Of a stretch of 64,000 nucleotides of DNA, positions 1 through 12,676 are shown piece by piece. How positions within the stretch are numbered: position 1 is the stretch's first letter; each line of letters begins with the position of its first letter. The position numbers and the translations under genes are program-made. The stretch spans positions 259,695 through 323,694 of the forward strand of contig NZ_FNUM01000001.1 of NCBI RefSeq assembly GCF_900107995.1. The letters run 5' to 3'. The notes under the pieces were generated by a model, which searched no databases, had not been told where the DNA came from, and worked only from the letters and a program-made list of their open reading frames with translations. This DNA comes from Alcanivorax sp. DSM 26293. Lineage in GTDB: Bacteria; Pseudomonadota; Gammaproteobacteria; Pseudomonadales; Alcanivoracaceae.

Positions 1-206
1 GTATCGACAAGGCCGATGCAGGAGTTCCGATTGAGGGACGAATCCGAGCCTTGGCGAGGAAAAAGGCGATGTGGATGTCACATGGCCACTCTGGAGAGCC
101 CGATTGCTCTGCTGCTCCGGACCGAATCAGGGGTAGATCGGCGGATGATTTCCACGCTGACGCGTGGTTCGTCCCTCAAGCGGAACTCCTACAGTGGCTT
201 CGTCAT
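1..206. repeat. Palindromic MITE/REP-like element, copy A
   Basis: An imperfect inverted repeat: the left arm (about 9-42) pairs with the right arm (about 168-200). Both arms carry the words GGAGTTCC and GAGGGACGAA or their complements. The same element, in opposite orientation and with perfect 33-bp arms, is at 5966-6157, and the interior is conserved too (for example the CCACGCTGACGCGTGG stretch near 152-167). Open frames through it are conserved only because the repeat is. I see no transposase. The left end may run off the window. Confidence 0.7.
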
Positions 207-228
207 AAACATGCGGGCATGACTCTAG

Positions 229-257
229 TGATCGCGCCGCCAGCGACGCTCCTACGG
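229..257. repeat. 29-bp repeat shared with 42363-42391
   Basis: The 29 bases starting TGATCGCGCCGCCAGCGACG and ending CTCCTACGG occur identically at 42363-42391. The GCTCCTACGG tail also ends other intergenic repeats (near 36870 and 62470). It looks like one half of a REP-type hairpin. Together with copy A and the 343-372 repeat it fills the 373-bp gene-free left end of the window. Confidence 0.6.
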
Positions 258-342
258 AGAGCCCCCCCTTACGCAAAAAGCCGTGCCCAAACATTGGACG
301 CGGCCTCTTGCGGGGCAAAACCGGAAACCCCGTTTCGCGCGC

Positions 343-372
343 TGTTAACTGTTCACTATTAACTGTTAACTG
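343..372. repeat. GTTAACTGTTCACTATTAAC repeat
   Basis: A short AT-rich repeat of GTTAACTG / CACTATTAAC words lies directly against the stop codon of the downstream minus-strand gene. Near-identical copies are at 1630-1660 (same orientation) and 1507-1529 (inverted), so the gene at 374-1483 is bracketed by copies. Function unknown; it could help form a transcription-stop structure. Confidence 0.6.
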
Positions 373-373
373 A

Positions 374-1483
374 TCAATCCAGCTCTGCCAGCGGGTGCTT
401 CGGCGCCGGGCACCGGAAGAAGCCCTCAATATACGACCGGGGTACATCGTTGACGCTGCGGTGGCGGAAGGCCGGTTTGCCATCCTTGTCGATCAACAGG
501 GCGCGCACCCCTTCGCGGAAGTCGCCGTGCAGGGAACACTGCACTGCCAGACACCATTCCATGCGGAAAATATCGGCCAGGGACAGATAGGTGGACCGGG
601 CCAGCTGCTCCCAGACCAGGTGTGCGGTTTGCGGGCAGCCCCGCTCCAGGTTACCCAGCGCCTTGTCCAGCCAGCTGTCGCGATCCTTCGCGGCGAGCAA
701 CTGCTCCACCACCACTGGCAAGGTCTCGCCATCGCACAGGCGATTGATCTGCGGCAGGTGATCAATCAGTGGATGATTCAGCTCACTCATGTCAGCGGCC
801 TGCTGCTTGAACAGACGATACAGCACGGCCCGGTTGTCGGTGACATCATCGGCAAATGCCTGCTCTGCCAACGCCGCCAGCAGGGACTCTGCATCGCCAT
901 CCACCATGCGGTCGGCCATGCCGATTTCCACCGCTTCACGACCGTTGATGTGCACGCCGGTCAAGCCCAGGAACAACCCGGCCCGGCCCGGCAGCCGGTT
1001 CAGGAACCAGCTGCCGCCCACATCCGGGAACAGACCGATGGTGATTTCCGGCATGGCCATGCGTGAGCGCGATGTCACCAGGCGGAAATCCGCGCCCTGC
1101 AGCAGCCCCATGCCGCCCCCCATGACGATGCCATCACCGAACACCACCACCGGAATCCGGCTGGTGTGGATGCGGTAATCCAGGGCGTATTCCTCGGCGA
1201 AATACTGCTCGGTAAAGGGGTTTCTGCCTTCCCCGGCATGTTTCACCATGGACTTGTGCATCTGCACGATGTCACCGCCGGCACAGAAGGCCTTGCCTCC
1301 GGCCCCATCCAGCCAGATCGCTACCACATCATCACGCTGCTCCCACTGATCCATCTGCTGGCTCAGGGCCTGGATCATTTCCAGGCTCAGGGCATTGAGC
1401 GCCTTGGGGGCATTCAGGGTAGCGCGGGCGATCACTCGACCGCAGCGGGTTTCGATTTCGGAAAACAACACGCAGTCAGACAC
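374..1483 (-). CDS. Enoyl-CoA hydratase/isomerase family protein, 3-hydroxyisobutyryl-CoA hydrolase-like
   Basis: A 369-residue crotonase-fold protein. Its length and C-terminal extension fit the 3-hydroxyisobutyryl-CoA hydrolase subgroup rather than a plain 260-residue enoyl-CoA hydratase. The oxyanion-hole region GGGMGLLQGADFRLV (about residue 121) is followed by MPEITIGLFPDVGGSWFL, the Glu and Asp-Val-Gly-Gly signature of the HIBYL-CoA hydrolase group. That enzyme acts in valine breakdown; the exact substrate is inference. It is last in a minus-strand run after ung, separated from it by nested palindromes, so it may have its own promoter. Confidence 0.85.
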   Translation of the reverse strand: MSDCVLFSEIETRCGRVIARATLNAPKALNALSLEMIQALSQQMDQWEQRDDVVAIWLDGAGGKAFCAGGDIVQMHKSMVKHAGEGRNPFTEQYFAEEYALDYRIHTSRIPVVVFGDGIVMGGGMGLLQGADFRLVTSRSRMAMPEITIGLFPDVGGSWFLNRLPGRAGLFLGLTGVHINGREAVEIGMADRMVDGDAESLLAALAEQAFADDVTDNRAVLYRLFKQQAADMSELNHPLIDHLPQINRLCDGETLPVVVEQLLAAKDRDSWLDKALGNLERGCPQTAHLVWEQLARSTYLSLADIFRMEWCLAVQCSLHGDFREGVRALLIDKDGKPAFRHRSVNDVPRSYIEGFFRCPAPKHPLAELD

Positions 1484-1506
1484 GAAAACTCCATAAAGCA
1501 GTGAAT

Positions 1507-1660
1507 AGTTAATAGTGAACAGTTAACAGCGCGCGGGCTAGCGTCGCTGATGTTCACAGCCAAGAGGCCGCGCCAACATTCTGGGCGCGGCCTCTTGGGC
1601 TGAGAAACAACAGAATCTCTCGCGAGCTATTCACTGTTAACTGTTCACTATTAACTGATC
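1507..1660. repeat. Nested inverted repeats between ung and the crotonase gene
   Basis: The outer arms, AGTTAATAGTGAACAGTTAA-type at 1507-1529 and its complement at about 1634-1656, enclose an inner perfect 15-bp hairpin (CCAAGAGGCCGCGCC at 1560-1574 and GGCGCGGCCTCTTGG at 1584-1598, 9-base loop). A related GCGGCCTCTTG word is near 299-309. The inner hairpin has no T tract. It may be a mobile palindromic element. Confidence 0.7.
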
Positions 1661-2343
1661 GTCCAGTCGATGGCCGTCTTGCCCTGCTGCAACAAGTACT
1701 GATTGGCACGGGAAAAATGGCCGCAGCCGAGGAAGCCCCGGTGGGCGGATAGCGGCGACGGGTGCGGGGCCGTGAGCACGCAGTGTTTATTGCGGTCGAT
1801 CAGCTTGCCCTTCTTCTGGGCATGACTGCCCCAGAGCAGAAACACCAGCCCCTCACGCTCACGATTCAGATGCTCGATGGCCTGGTCGGTAAACTGCTCC
1901 CAGCCCTGCTTCTGGTGGGAGGCAGCCTGGCCGGCTTCCACGGTAAGCACCGCATTGAGCAGCAGCACGCCCTGCTCTGCCCAATGGGTCAGGTTGCCAT
2001 GGGACGGTATCTCGATTCCCAGATCCCGATGGATTTCCTTGTAGATATTGACCAGCGACGGCGGGGTTTTGACCCCACGCTGCACGGAAAAACACAGGCC
2101 ATGGGCCTGGTTCGGGCCGTGGTAAGGATCCTGCCCCAGGATCACCACCTTCACCTTGTCGAAGGGGGTCAGGTTGAAGGCGTTGAAGATATCCGGGCCG
2201 GGCGGGAACACGGTTTTTCCGGCCCGCTTTTCGCTCGCCAGGAAAGCCCGCAGCCGGACCATGTAATCCTGTTCGAACTCTCCGGCCAGATGCTGCTTCC
2301 AGCCGGGCTCCAGCTGCACGTTCTGGGCACTGCTCTCAGCCAT
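1651..2343 (-). CDS. ung: Uracil-DNA glycosylase
   Basis: Family 1 uracil-DNA glycosylase, which removes uracil from DNA to start base excision repair. The active-site motif GQDPYHG carries the catalytic Asp, and the DNA-contact motif [13 protein letters not shown] contains the conserved His. From the ATG at 2343 ([15 protein letters not shown]) the protein is 230 residues, normal for the family; a longer upstream start would lie inside the TetR gene. The start overlaps the end of the TetR gene by 8 bp, so the two are probably translationally coupled. Confidence 0.95.
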   Translation of the reverse strand: MAESSAQNVQLEPGWKQHLAGEFEQDYMVRLRAFLASEKRAGKTVFPPGPDIFNAFNLTPFDKVKVVILGQDPYHGPNQAHGLCFSVQRGVKTPPSLVNIYKEIHRDLGIEIPSHGNLTHWAEQGVLLLNAVLTVEAGQAASHQKQGWEQFTDQAIEHLNREREGLVFLLWGSHAQKKGKLIDRNKHCVLTAPHPSPLSAHRGFLGCGHFSRANQYLLQQGKTAIDWTIS

Positions 2344-3004
2344 GGGGCAACAACTTGTCCAGCAAGTTACACATGCGCACCTCAACGAAGCTCTGTTCGA
2401 TCTTCTCCGGGTGCACCAGCAGGCGCTGCTCGATGGAGATCATGGCCATGAGAATCAACTCCGCATCCAGGCGGGGGTGCTCACTGCCGAACAGTTCCGT
2501 GGCGATGATCAGGCTCTCCAGCTGCTGCTGCAGGTACAGGTCCGCCAGCTCACGCAGGCGGCTGTCCATGATGGCTTCCTGCATGAACGCCTGCTCGGCC
2601 ACCAGATGGCCACGCCGCGTGTTCAGCTCGTCCACAATGAAGGCCGCCATCATCTTGCCCATCATGTCGATCAGACGCTGGCGCTCATCGGCATCGGCAA
2701 GACTGTCACGGGAAAATTGGGATAACAGCGCAAAGGCCTGCTGCTTGAACGGTTCAATCACTTCCTTTAATGCCCGCTCGGCAAACAGGGTAAAGGTATC
2801 GGCAATCAGGTCGGAGATATCTTTGAAGTAGTAAGTGGTTGCCGACAGGGGCACATCCGCCTCACGGGCGACCGCCCGGTGGCGCACTGCGCGAATGCCC
2901 TCTTTGACAATAATGTTCAGCGCGGCCTCAAGAATCGCCTGACGACGTTGTTCACTGCCGGCACGGCGCGCTTTTCTTCCTTGGTATTGAATTGCACTAC
3001 TCAT
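2336..3004 (-). CDS. TetR/AcrR family transcriptional regulator
   Basis: A 222-residue regulator starting at the ATG at 3004 ([16 protein letters not shown]). The N-terminal helix-turn-helix runs from [17 protein letters not shown] through [21 protein letters not shown] to FKDISDLI, a standard TetR DNA-binding domain. The C-terminal ligand-binding part is generic, so the effector cannot be named. It sits between lysS and ung and overlaps ung, an unusual setting for a local regulator. I see no obvious divergent target, so it may act elsewhere or autoregulate. Confidence 0.85.
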   Translation of the reverse strand: MSSAIQYQGRKARRAGSEQRRQAILEAALNIIVKEGIRAVRHRAVAREADVPLSATTYYFKDISDLIADTFTLFAERALKEVIEPFKQQAFALLSQFSRDSLADADERQRLIDMMGKMMAAFIVDELNTRRGHLVAEQAFMQEAIMDSRLRELADLYLQQQLESLIIATELFGSEHPRLDAELILMAMISIEQRLLVHPEKIEQSFVEVRMCNLLDKLLPHG

Positions 3005-3116
3005 GGACACAGTCAGCCTTTGTTGTTTCAGCCCGTTACCCCCCGGGGGGATGTGTTGTGTCGCTCTCCCACTCGCTACCCGCAAGCCGGGGCACAAAAT
3101 GTGCCCCAATCAAGCC

Positions 3117-4619
3117 TCAGCGCCCCTGGGGACGCATGTGCGGGAACAAGATCACGTCCCGAATGGACGGTGAATCCGTAAACAACATTACCAGTCGGTC
3201 GATACCAATACCCTCACCGGCTGTCGGCGGCAGGCCATGTTCCAGAGCGGTCACGTAATCCTCGTCGTAGAACATGGCTTCGTCATCACCGGCATCCTTT
3301 TCCGCCACCTGCTGGCGGAAACGCTCGGCCTGATCTTCCGCGTCATTGAGCTCCGAGAAACCGTTGGCGATTTCACGGCCACCCACAAAGAATTCGAAAC
3401 GCTCGGTCACAAACGGATTGTCATCCATGCGACGGGCCAGCGGCGACACCTCGGTGGGGTATTCGGTGATAAAGGTCGGGTCCTTCAGGCGGTGCTCCAC
3501 CGTCTTCTCGAAGATCTCGATCTGCACCTTGCCCAGGCCATAGCTGTCTTTCAGTGGAATCCCCAGTGACTCGGCAATGGCGCGGGCCCCATCCAGGTCC
3601 GCCAGCTTCGCCGGGTCTATTTCAGGATTAAAATGCAAAATCGAATCGAAAACCGTTATCCGGGTAAAAGGTTTACCAAAATCGTACACATCCCCCTGAT
3701 AACTCACCTCCGTGGTGCCCAGTACATCCTGGGCCAGCTTGCGCAGCATCTCTTCGGTCAGGTTCATCAGGTCGTGGTAATCACCAAAGGCCTGGTAGAA
3801 CTCCAGCATGGTGAATTCCGGGTTGTGCCGGGTGGAAAGCCCTTCGTTACGGAAGTTGCGGTTGATTTCGAACACCTTCTCGAAACCACCCACCACCAGG
3901 CGCTTCAGGTACAGTTCCGGCGCGATGCGCAGGTACATGTCCATATCCAGGCTGTTGTGGTGAGTAATGAAGGGCCGCGCAGTGGCGCCACCGGGGATCA
4001 CCTGCAGCATGGGGGTTTCCGCTTCCACGAAGCCTTTTTCCACCAGGAAGTTGCGGATTCCCGCCACCATTTTCGAGCGGATCTGGAAGGCCTTGCGGGT
4101 CTCTTCGTTGACGATCAGGTCCACGTAACGCTGGCGGTAACGGGCTTCCGTATCAGTGAGGCCCTTGTGCTTTTCCGGCAGCGGACGCAACGCCTTGGTC
4201 AGCAGCAGGTACTCATCCATCATCACATACAGGTCACCCTTGCCCGATTTGCACAGGGTGCCTTTCACACCAACGATATCGCCCAGGTCCCAATGTTTGG
4301 TGTCTTTCTGCACGTCCTTGGAGGCATAAATCTGGATGCGCCCGGACATGTCCTGCAGCACCTTGAACGCCTTGCGATCAAGCATCATGCGGCCAGCAAC
4401 AGCGACCTGAATATTCTTCTCTGCCAGCTCTTCCTTGCTGAACTCGCCATACTGCGCCTGCAGGTCGGCAGCCAGGAAGTCGCGACGGAAGTGATTGGGG
4501 AACGCATTGCCCGCCTCACGGAGTTCGGCCAGTTTGGCCCGGCGCTCGGCGATCAGGCGATTCTCTTCATGCGCCCCTTCCTGAGAATCGATCTGTGTCT
4601 GCTGCTCGTCGTTGGACAT
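3117..4619 (-). CDS. lysS: Lysyl-tRNA synthetase, class II
   Basis: A cytosolic enzyme that charges tRNA-Lys. The 500 residues match the bacterial class II form (E. coli about 505). The N-terminal OB-fold anticodon-binding domain (about 55-165) is followed by the class II core, with RYRQRYVDL, the motif 2 region [20 protein letters not shown], and motif 3 [20 protein letters not shown] near the C terminus. prfB lies 97 bp upstream on the same strand, the classical prfB-lysS order. Confidence 0.97.
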   Translation of the reverse strand: MSNDEQQTQIDSQEGAHEENRLIAERRAKLAELREAGNAFPNHFRRDFLAADLQAQYGEFSKEELAEKNIQVAVAGRMMLDRKAFKVLQDMSGRIQIYASKDVQKDTKHWDLGDIVGVKGTLCKSGKGDLYVMMDEYLLLTKALRPLPEKHKGLTDTEARYRQRYVDLIVNEETRKAFQIRSKMVAGIRNFLVEKGFVEAETPMLQVIPGGATARPFITHHNSLDMDMYLRIAPELYLKRLVVGGFEKVFEINRNFRNEGLSTRHNPEFTMLEFYQAFGDYHDLMNLTEEMLRKLAQDVLGTTEVSYQGDVYDFGKPFTRITVFDSILHFNPEIDPAKLADLDGARAIAESLGIPLKDSYGLGKVQIEIFEKTVEHRLKDPTFITEYPTEVSPLARRMDDNPFVTERFEFFVGGREIANGFSELNDAEDQAERFRQQVAEKDAGDDEAMFYDEDYVTALEHGLPPTAGEGIGIDRLVMLFTDSPSIRDVILFPHMRPQGR

Positions 4620-4715
4620 TGGGGTACCTTGATTTCTTTAATGCCATTGCAGTGGCATTTTTTGCTCATTAAACCACTGAGAGTCAGGTAACTGCCTACC
4701 CTCACCAGTCAGTTT

Positions 4716-5832
4716 TTACAATCCAGCCTTCAGCGACGCTTCAATAAACGGGTCCAGCGCGCCGTCCAGTACCTGCTGGGTGTTGTGGCTTTCCACGCCC
4801 GTACGCAGGTCCTTGATGCGACCGTCATCCAGCACGTAGGAACGGATCTGGCTGCCCCAGCCGATGTCCGACTTGTTGCTTTCCTGGGCCTGCTTTTCCG
4901 CATTGCGGCGCTGCATTTCCACTTCATAGACCTTGGCCTGCATCATTTTCAGGGCCTGGTCCTTGTTCTGGTGCTGGCTGCGCCCGCTCTGACACTGGGT
5001 TACCAGGGTGTGCTTCTCGCCACCCTCGTCGGTGTATTCATAGGTCAAGCGCACCGCGGAATCGGTCCGGTTAACGTGCTGCCCCCCGGCACCGGAGGCC
5101 CGGTAGGTGTCCACCCGCATGCTGCCCACATCGATATTCACGTCGATATCGTCGTCCACTTCCGGGGACACGAACACCGAGCTGAATGAGGTATGGCGAC
5201 GACCGCCGGAATCGAACGGGCTCTTGCGCACCAGCCGGTGCACGCCGGTTTCGGTGCGCAGCCAGCCATAGGCGTACTCGCCTTCAAAACGGATGGTGGC
5301 CGACTTGATACCGGCCACATCGCCGGCGGACGCTTCCACCAGCTCGGTCTTGAAACCGTGGGCCTCGCCCCAGCGCAGGTACATGCGCAGCAGCATCTCT
5401 CCCCAGTCCTGGGCTTCGGTACCTCCGGACCCGGCCTGGATATCCAGGTAGGCGTTACAGGCATCCATCTGGCCGGAGAACATGCGACGGAACTCCAGAT
5501 CCGCCACCATCTTCTCCAGCCGGTCCAGCTCGCTTTCCACTTCCGGCAGGCTGTCTTCGTCGCCCTCTTCCACCACCAGCTCCAGCAGCCCGGAGGTGTC
5601 TTCCACCCCCTGGGAGGCCTCATTGATGGTGTTGACGACCAGCTCCAGCTGGGCCCGTTCCTTGCCCAGCCCCCGGGCATAGTCCGGATCGCTCCAGACA
5701 TCCGGGCTTTCGAGCTCGCGCTCGACTTCGGTCAGACGTTCACTCTTCTGATCATAGTCAAAGATACCCCCTAAGCGCTTCGACACGCTCAGACAGGTCG
5801 GAAAGATGGGTTCGCAGCGGATTGACTTCCAT
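4716..5832 (-). CDS. prfB: Peptide chain release factor 2 with programmed +1 frameshift
   Basis: RF2 recognises UGA/UAA stops. Translation starts at the ATG at 5830-5832 ([20 protein letters not shown]) behind an AGAGAG Shine-Dalgarno. It meets an in-frame TGA as codon 25 (5758-5760) and must shift +1 at CTT-TGA-C to continue as DYDQKSER to 4716. The product is about 371 residues. The anticodon-mimic SPF (KSPFDSGG) and the catalytic GGQ ([13 protein letters not shown]) are both present. A start at 5786 in the downstream frame is an artefact. Confidence 0.96.
5757..5774 (-). promoter_or_regulatory. prfB: prfB autoregulatory +1 frameshift site
   Basis: On the minus strand the order is AGGGGG (internal Shine-Dalgarno-like, about 5768-5773), TAT, CTT, TGA, C. 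The slippery CTT is at 5761-5763, the in-frame TGA at 5758-5760 and the shifted frame resumes with GAC at 5757-5759. Low RF2 lets the ribosome slip and make more RF2, the well-known autoregulation of prfB. Confidence 0.95.
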
Positions 5833-5965
5833 TACGTCTCTCTAGAATTAGTGCTTGGCAGAATGGATACGTGGAAAACAGCGCAGTCTAACGGTTTGCG
5901 GGTTGGCTGACGAGGGGCGGCACCGCCCGCTTCACCGCAAGAGCGCGGCCCGCACGTTTATAACG

Positions 5966-6157
5966 AAGCCGCTGTAGGAGTTCCTCTTGAGGGACGAACC
6001 ACGCGTCAGCGTGGAAATCGCCCGCAGAGTCTGCCCCGGATTCGGTTCGGAGCAGCAGAGCAACCGGGGTCTCCAGAATGATCAGGTGACACCCGCATCG
6101 CCTGTTTCCTCGCCAGGGCTCGGATTCGTCCCTCAAGAGGAACTCCTACAGCGGCTT
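5966..6157. repeat. Palindromic MITE/REP-like element, copy B (33-bp perfect arms)
   Basis: The left arm 5966-5998 (AAGCCGCTGTAGGAGTTCCT...) and right arm 6125-6157 are perfect 33-bp inverted complements enclosing about 126 bp. The interior matches copy A at 1-206 in inverted orientation. It fills most of the 349-bp gap between prfB and the small gene at 6182. It has MITE features (terminal inverted repeats, no coding content) and could fold into a very stable hairpin. No target-site duplication was established. Confidence 0.8.
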
Positions 6158-6181
6158 TGTCGATGTCCCGGGCGCGCTATG

Positions 6182-6466
6182 TCAGTCTCTCAGTTCGTAG
6201 ACGTGGTAGGCATCCGGCTTCATTTGATTGATGGTGGTGCCGATATAACGGGCATTATTGGGAATGCCGGACCCGGTGTTGAACACCTTGAAGGTACGCA
6301 CTTCTTTGGGGGTGTCGATCACGGTGTCCGCGTCCACTTCCACCCACATGAAAATAATGGCTTCCTGGGGGATATAATCCACCCGCAGAACCTTGCCTTC
6401 TTCGGGCAGGCGCAACTCCTGCACCTCGTTCACCACCTTCAGGCGGTGCTTGTGTATGGTCTTCAT
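6182..6466 (-). CDS. Small conserved protein, DUF7352-like
   Basis: A 94-residue soluble protein starting MKTIHKHRLKVVNEVQELRL at the ATG at 6466, with a strong GGAGGGG Shine-Dalgarno ahead of it. The MKTIHKxRL opening and the xFKVFNTGxxIP segment resemble the small DUF7352 family found on phage and bacterial genomes; its biochemical role is unknown. It stands alone between two repeat-rich gaps. The family assignment is from memory of the motif. Confidence 0.65.
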   Translation of the reverse strand: MKTIHKHRLKVVNEVQELRLPEEGKVLRVDYIPQEAIIFMWVEVDADTVIDTPKEVRTFKVFNTGSGIPNNARYIGTTINQMKPDAYHVYELRD

Positions 6467-6671
6467 CTTCGTCCCCTCCGTTAAGGACACAACACAGCGG
6501 TGGACGATAGCCACCCCGCGCAGTCAATGCCGGCACGGCCTTTTGGGCCGTACCCCAGTAAAAAAGGCGCCCGATGGTGAGCGCGAAGCGCAATGCTAGC
6601 AAAAACCGGCACCGCCGACAGCATTGTCGACAATTTTGCGGGGCGACAGGGTGTGCCAGATCAATCCCCAC

Positions 6672-6753
6672 CCGTTGGAGCCTTGCTCGCAAGGCGAAAT
6701 GCGAGCCCAGGCTAGCCTTCGACCCTTTCGCCTTGCGAGCAAGGCTCCAACGG
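6672..6753. repeat. REP-like hairpin, 28-bp perfect arms
   Basis: Arms 6672-6699 (CCGTTGGAGCCTTGCTCGCA...) and 6726-6753 are exact reverse complements with a 26-base loop. The same family occurs at 8556-8644 and 21804-21867, and a related one at 36811-36877. It occupies the 337-bp gap downstream of recJ. The rest of that gap (6467-6671) shows nothing I recognise. Confidence 0.8.
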
Positions 6754-6803
6754 TGAATCGGGTAGTTTGGGTAGCCCGGATAGCTCCGGGGAGGTTGGCA
6801 GCG

Positions 6804-8528
6804 TTACAGCGGAATCAGATGCTCGAACAGCAGCTGCGGGTTGCGCTGGCCGCGGAATTCGTTGACTTCCAGACGGTAGACGCCGCGCACCCGGGCGATA
6901 CGGCTGGGCAAGGCCTCCACCGGCACATTGAAGTGGATGGCATCGATGATGCCGTTGACGCCGGGCAGGCCCAGGGTCAGCTTCAGGTGGCGCTCGCCGA
7001 CAATACGGTGCTTGAGCACCTCAAATTCTCCATCGAAGCACGGCGCCGGAAAACCCTGTCCCCAGGGGAAGCGGTGGCTGAGCAGTTCCGCGTTGCTGAG
7101 GGACAGCTCGTGGTCATCCAGCTCGCCGTCGGTCTCCACCACTTTTTCCAGGGCCCTGGGGGACAACAGCTCACTGACCGCCTTCTCGAAGGCCACCTTG
7201 AACTGATCCAGTTTGTCCCGCTCCAGGGACAGCCCCGCCGCCATGGCGTGGCCACCGAACTTGCTCAGCAGTCCCGGGTTAGCAGTGGCCACCGCATCCA
7301 GGGCATCGCGCAGGTGCAAGCCGGGAATGGAACGGCCGGAGCCTTTCAGGGTGCCGGGCTGCTGGGCCGGCGCAAAGGCGATCACCGGGCGGTGAATGAT
7401 TTCCTTCACCCGTGAGGCAAGAATCCCCACCACCCCTTCGTGCCACTCCTTGCCGTACAGACACATCCCTGCCGGCAGGTTCTCCGGGTTCAGCCGCGAC
7501 ACCTCGACCATGGCCGCGTCACGCATGCCGTGCTCGATGGAGCGGCGCTCGCGGTTGATGGTGTCCAGCTCCTGGGCCATATCCAGCGCCTCCGCCTCGG
7601 TCTCTGCCAGCAGACAGGCAATGCCATGGGTCATATCCGACAGGCGTCCCGCCGCATTCAGCCTCGGGCCCACCGCAAACCCCATGTCCGCCGCCAGCGC
7701 CCGGCTCGGATCGCGCCCGGCCACCTGCAACAGGGCCCGGATACCCGGGCAGCCCTTGCCGGCGCGGATACGACGCAGGCCCTGCTCCACCAGCACCCGG
7801 TTGGCGTCGTCCAGGGACACCACATCCGCCACGGTCCCCAGGGCCACCAGATCCAGCAAATCGGTGATCGGCTGCGTGGGGGTGAAACCCTGATCGCGCA
7901 GGGCCCGCTGCAGGTCCATCAATAAATAGAAGGCCACGCCCACCCCGGCCAGGTTGGCGGCGGGGAAATCCTCGCAGCCCGGCAGGCGCGGGTTCACCAG
8001 GGCATCCGCGTCCGGCAGGGTATCGCCGGGCAGGTGATGATCGGTGATCAGCACCTTGATGCCCCGGGCCCGGGCGGCGGCCACGCCGTCCACGCTGGCG
8101 ATGCCGTTATCCACGGTGATAATCAGGTCCGGCTGGTACTGCTGCTGGGCCAGCTCAACGATGGCCGGCGACAGGCCGTAGCCGTATTCGAAGCGGTCCG
8201 GCACCAGGAAATCCGGGCGCGGGAAGCCCAGCAACTCAAGGCCTCGCACCATCAGGGTGGTGGCGGTGGCACCATCCGCGTCGTAGTCGCCGACAATACA
8301 GATACGCCAGTGGTCGGATCGCCCTTGTAACAGCAGCTCCACGGCCCCACGCAATCCTGTGAAGGCAGACGGATGGGGCAAACGCTTGAGCGCCAACTCC
8401 AGCTGCGCCGGGTCGTCCACGCCCCGCCCCGCCAGAATCCGCGCCAGCAAGGGCGGCACATCCGGCCAGTCCGGCGTGTGCTGCGGTCGGCGGGTGATGT
8501 TGGGCAGGCTGAGCTTGTCTACGGGCAT
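6804..8528 (-). CDS. recJ: Single-stranded-DNA-specific 5'-3' exonuclease RecJ
   Basis: RecJ degrades single-stranded DNA 5' to 3' in recombination, mismatch and base-excision repair. With the ATG at 8528 (MPVDKLSLPNITRR) the protein is 574 residues, as expected (E. coli 577). The DHH-family metal motifs are visible: DYDADGATAT, VDNG, ITDHHLPGD and, in the DHHA1 domain, GSGRSIPGLHL and GGHAMAAGLSL. A longer reading would run through the REP repeat at 8556-8644 and is rejected. The gene is divergent from fadBA. Confidence 0.93.
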   Translation of the reverse strand: MPVDKLSLPNITRRPQHTPDWPDVPPLLARILAGRGVDDPAQLELALKRLPHPSAFTGLRGAVELLLQGRSDHWRICIVGDYDADGATATTLMVRGLELLGFPRPDFLVPDRFEYGYGLSPAIVELAQQQYQPDLIITVDNGIASVDGVAAARARGIKVLITDHHLPGDTLPDADALVNPRLPGCEDFPAANLAGVGVAFYLLMDLQRALRDQGFTPTQPITDLLDLVALGTVADVVSLDDANRVLVEQGLRRIRAGKGCPGIRALLQVAGRDPSRALAADMGFAVGPRLNAAGRLSDMTHGIACLLAETEAEALDMAQELDTINRERRSIEHGMRDAAMVEVSRLNPENLPAGMCLYGKEWHEGVVGILASRVKEIIHRPVIAFAPAQQPGTLKGSGRSIPGLHLRDALDAVATANPGLLSKFGGHAMAAGLSLERDKLDQFKVAFEKAVSELLSPRALEKVVETDGELDDHELSLSNAELLSHRFPWGQGFPAPCFDGEFEVLKHRIVGERHLKLTLGLPGVNGIIDAIHFNVPVEALPSRIARVRGVYRLEVNEFRGQRNPQLLFEHLIPL

Positions 8529-8967
8529 TAATGGGCTCGGTAAAGAATCACGCCACCGTTGGAGCCTTGCTTGCAAGGCGAAGGGTTTCAAGCTGGCCAT
8601 ATGCCAGAGGATATCTCTTCGCCTTGCAAGCAAGGCTCCAACGGAAATGTTGGGAGGGGCAGTCTGCCATGGTTGCCGCAATACGGCACTAACCGCCACG
8701 CCTATCAGCACTATCACAGGGAGCAAGTGATGAAATTTTCACCAACCGCAGCAGCCCCGGAGGGCCCACGACCAATTAGTCACAAATTGGGGCTAAAAAA
8801 GTCATTCACCTTCCCTATACTTGCGGGCCTACAAGTTTCGTTGTTTATGTAAGCAAACACTCACATGAATGCTTATATGAAGGACGCCGCCTCCCCCATT
8901 TTCGGGGGCCGGGCAATACCAAAGCGGCCTGATTCGCCGCGTACTTTGGGACTGGAGAGCAGAAGCT
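8529..8967. other. recJ-fadB intergenic region with a REP-like hairpin
   Basis: A gap of 439 bp between divergent recJ and fadB. It contains a hairpin with perfect 27-bp arms (8556-8582 and 8618-8644, GTTGGAGCCTTGCTTGCAAG-type) of the same family as 6672-6753. The remaining ~320 bp should hold the fadBA promoter. A TATACT hexamer at 8816-8821 is a possible -10, but I find no well-spaced -35 and no convincing FadR or PsrA palindrome. fadB has a GGAG ribosome-binding site before 8968. Confidence 0.6.
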
Positions 8968-12317
<3,350 letters not shown>

Positions 12318-12411
12318 CGCTTGATACCCGAAGCCTGACGCCGGACGCGCTCCGGTGTTCAGGCCCGGAGCCAATTTCCGGGCTCGCCTCACAAGGGCGG
12401 GATTGGAAACA

Positions 12412-12441
12412 AAAAACCCCGGCTTATCCGCCGGGGTTTTT
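12412..12441. terminator. Rho-independent terminator after fadBA
   Basis: The stem CCCCGGC (12417-12423) and GCCGGGG (12430-12436) has a 6-base loop, flanked by AAAAA and TTTTT. It would work in either direction. Confidence 0.9.
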
Positions 12442-12676
12442 CTTTGTGTGGCACATGTCGATTCTCATCAGGACTGTAACAGCCAGATGCCCCATCAGAG
12501 CGCACGGGGCAACATTTGACCTCGAATTTAGTGAAAAGTAAGAACCGGACAATCAAAAGAAATAGCAATGTCATGTAGGATACGCGGTCGGCTCAGGGAC
12601 ACAAAAAACGGACGATGAAGCCGATTAAATTTCCAGTGCTCTTAAACCCCACACTCAAGGAAGGGAAGCATCAGCA

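Noticed and set aside
1-362. Plus-strand small frames at 16-222 and 51-362 as genes
   Set aside because: They run through the palindromic element; the same pseudo-protein appears at copy B because the DNA repeats, and no ribosome-binding site precedes them.
5888-6136. 82-codon minus-strand frame in copy B
   Set aside because: Repeat-derived, as for copy A; conservation is explained by the element.
8820-8960. PsrA/FadR operator upstream of fadB
   Set aside because: TGTTT...AAACA half sites exist at about 8842-8859, but spacing and orientation do not fit the known PsrA palindrome.
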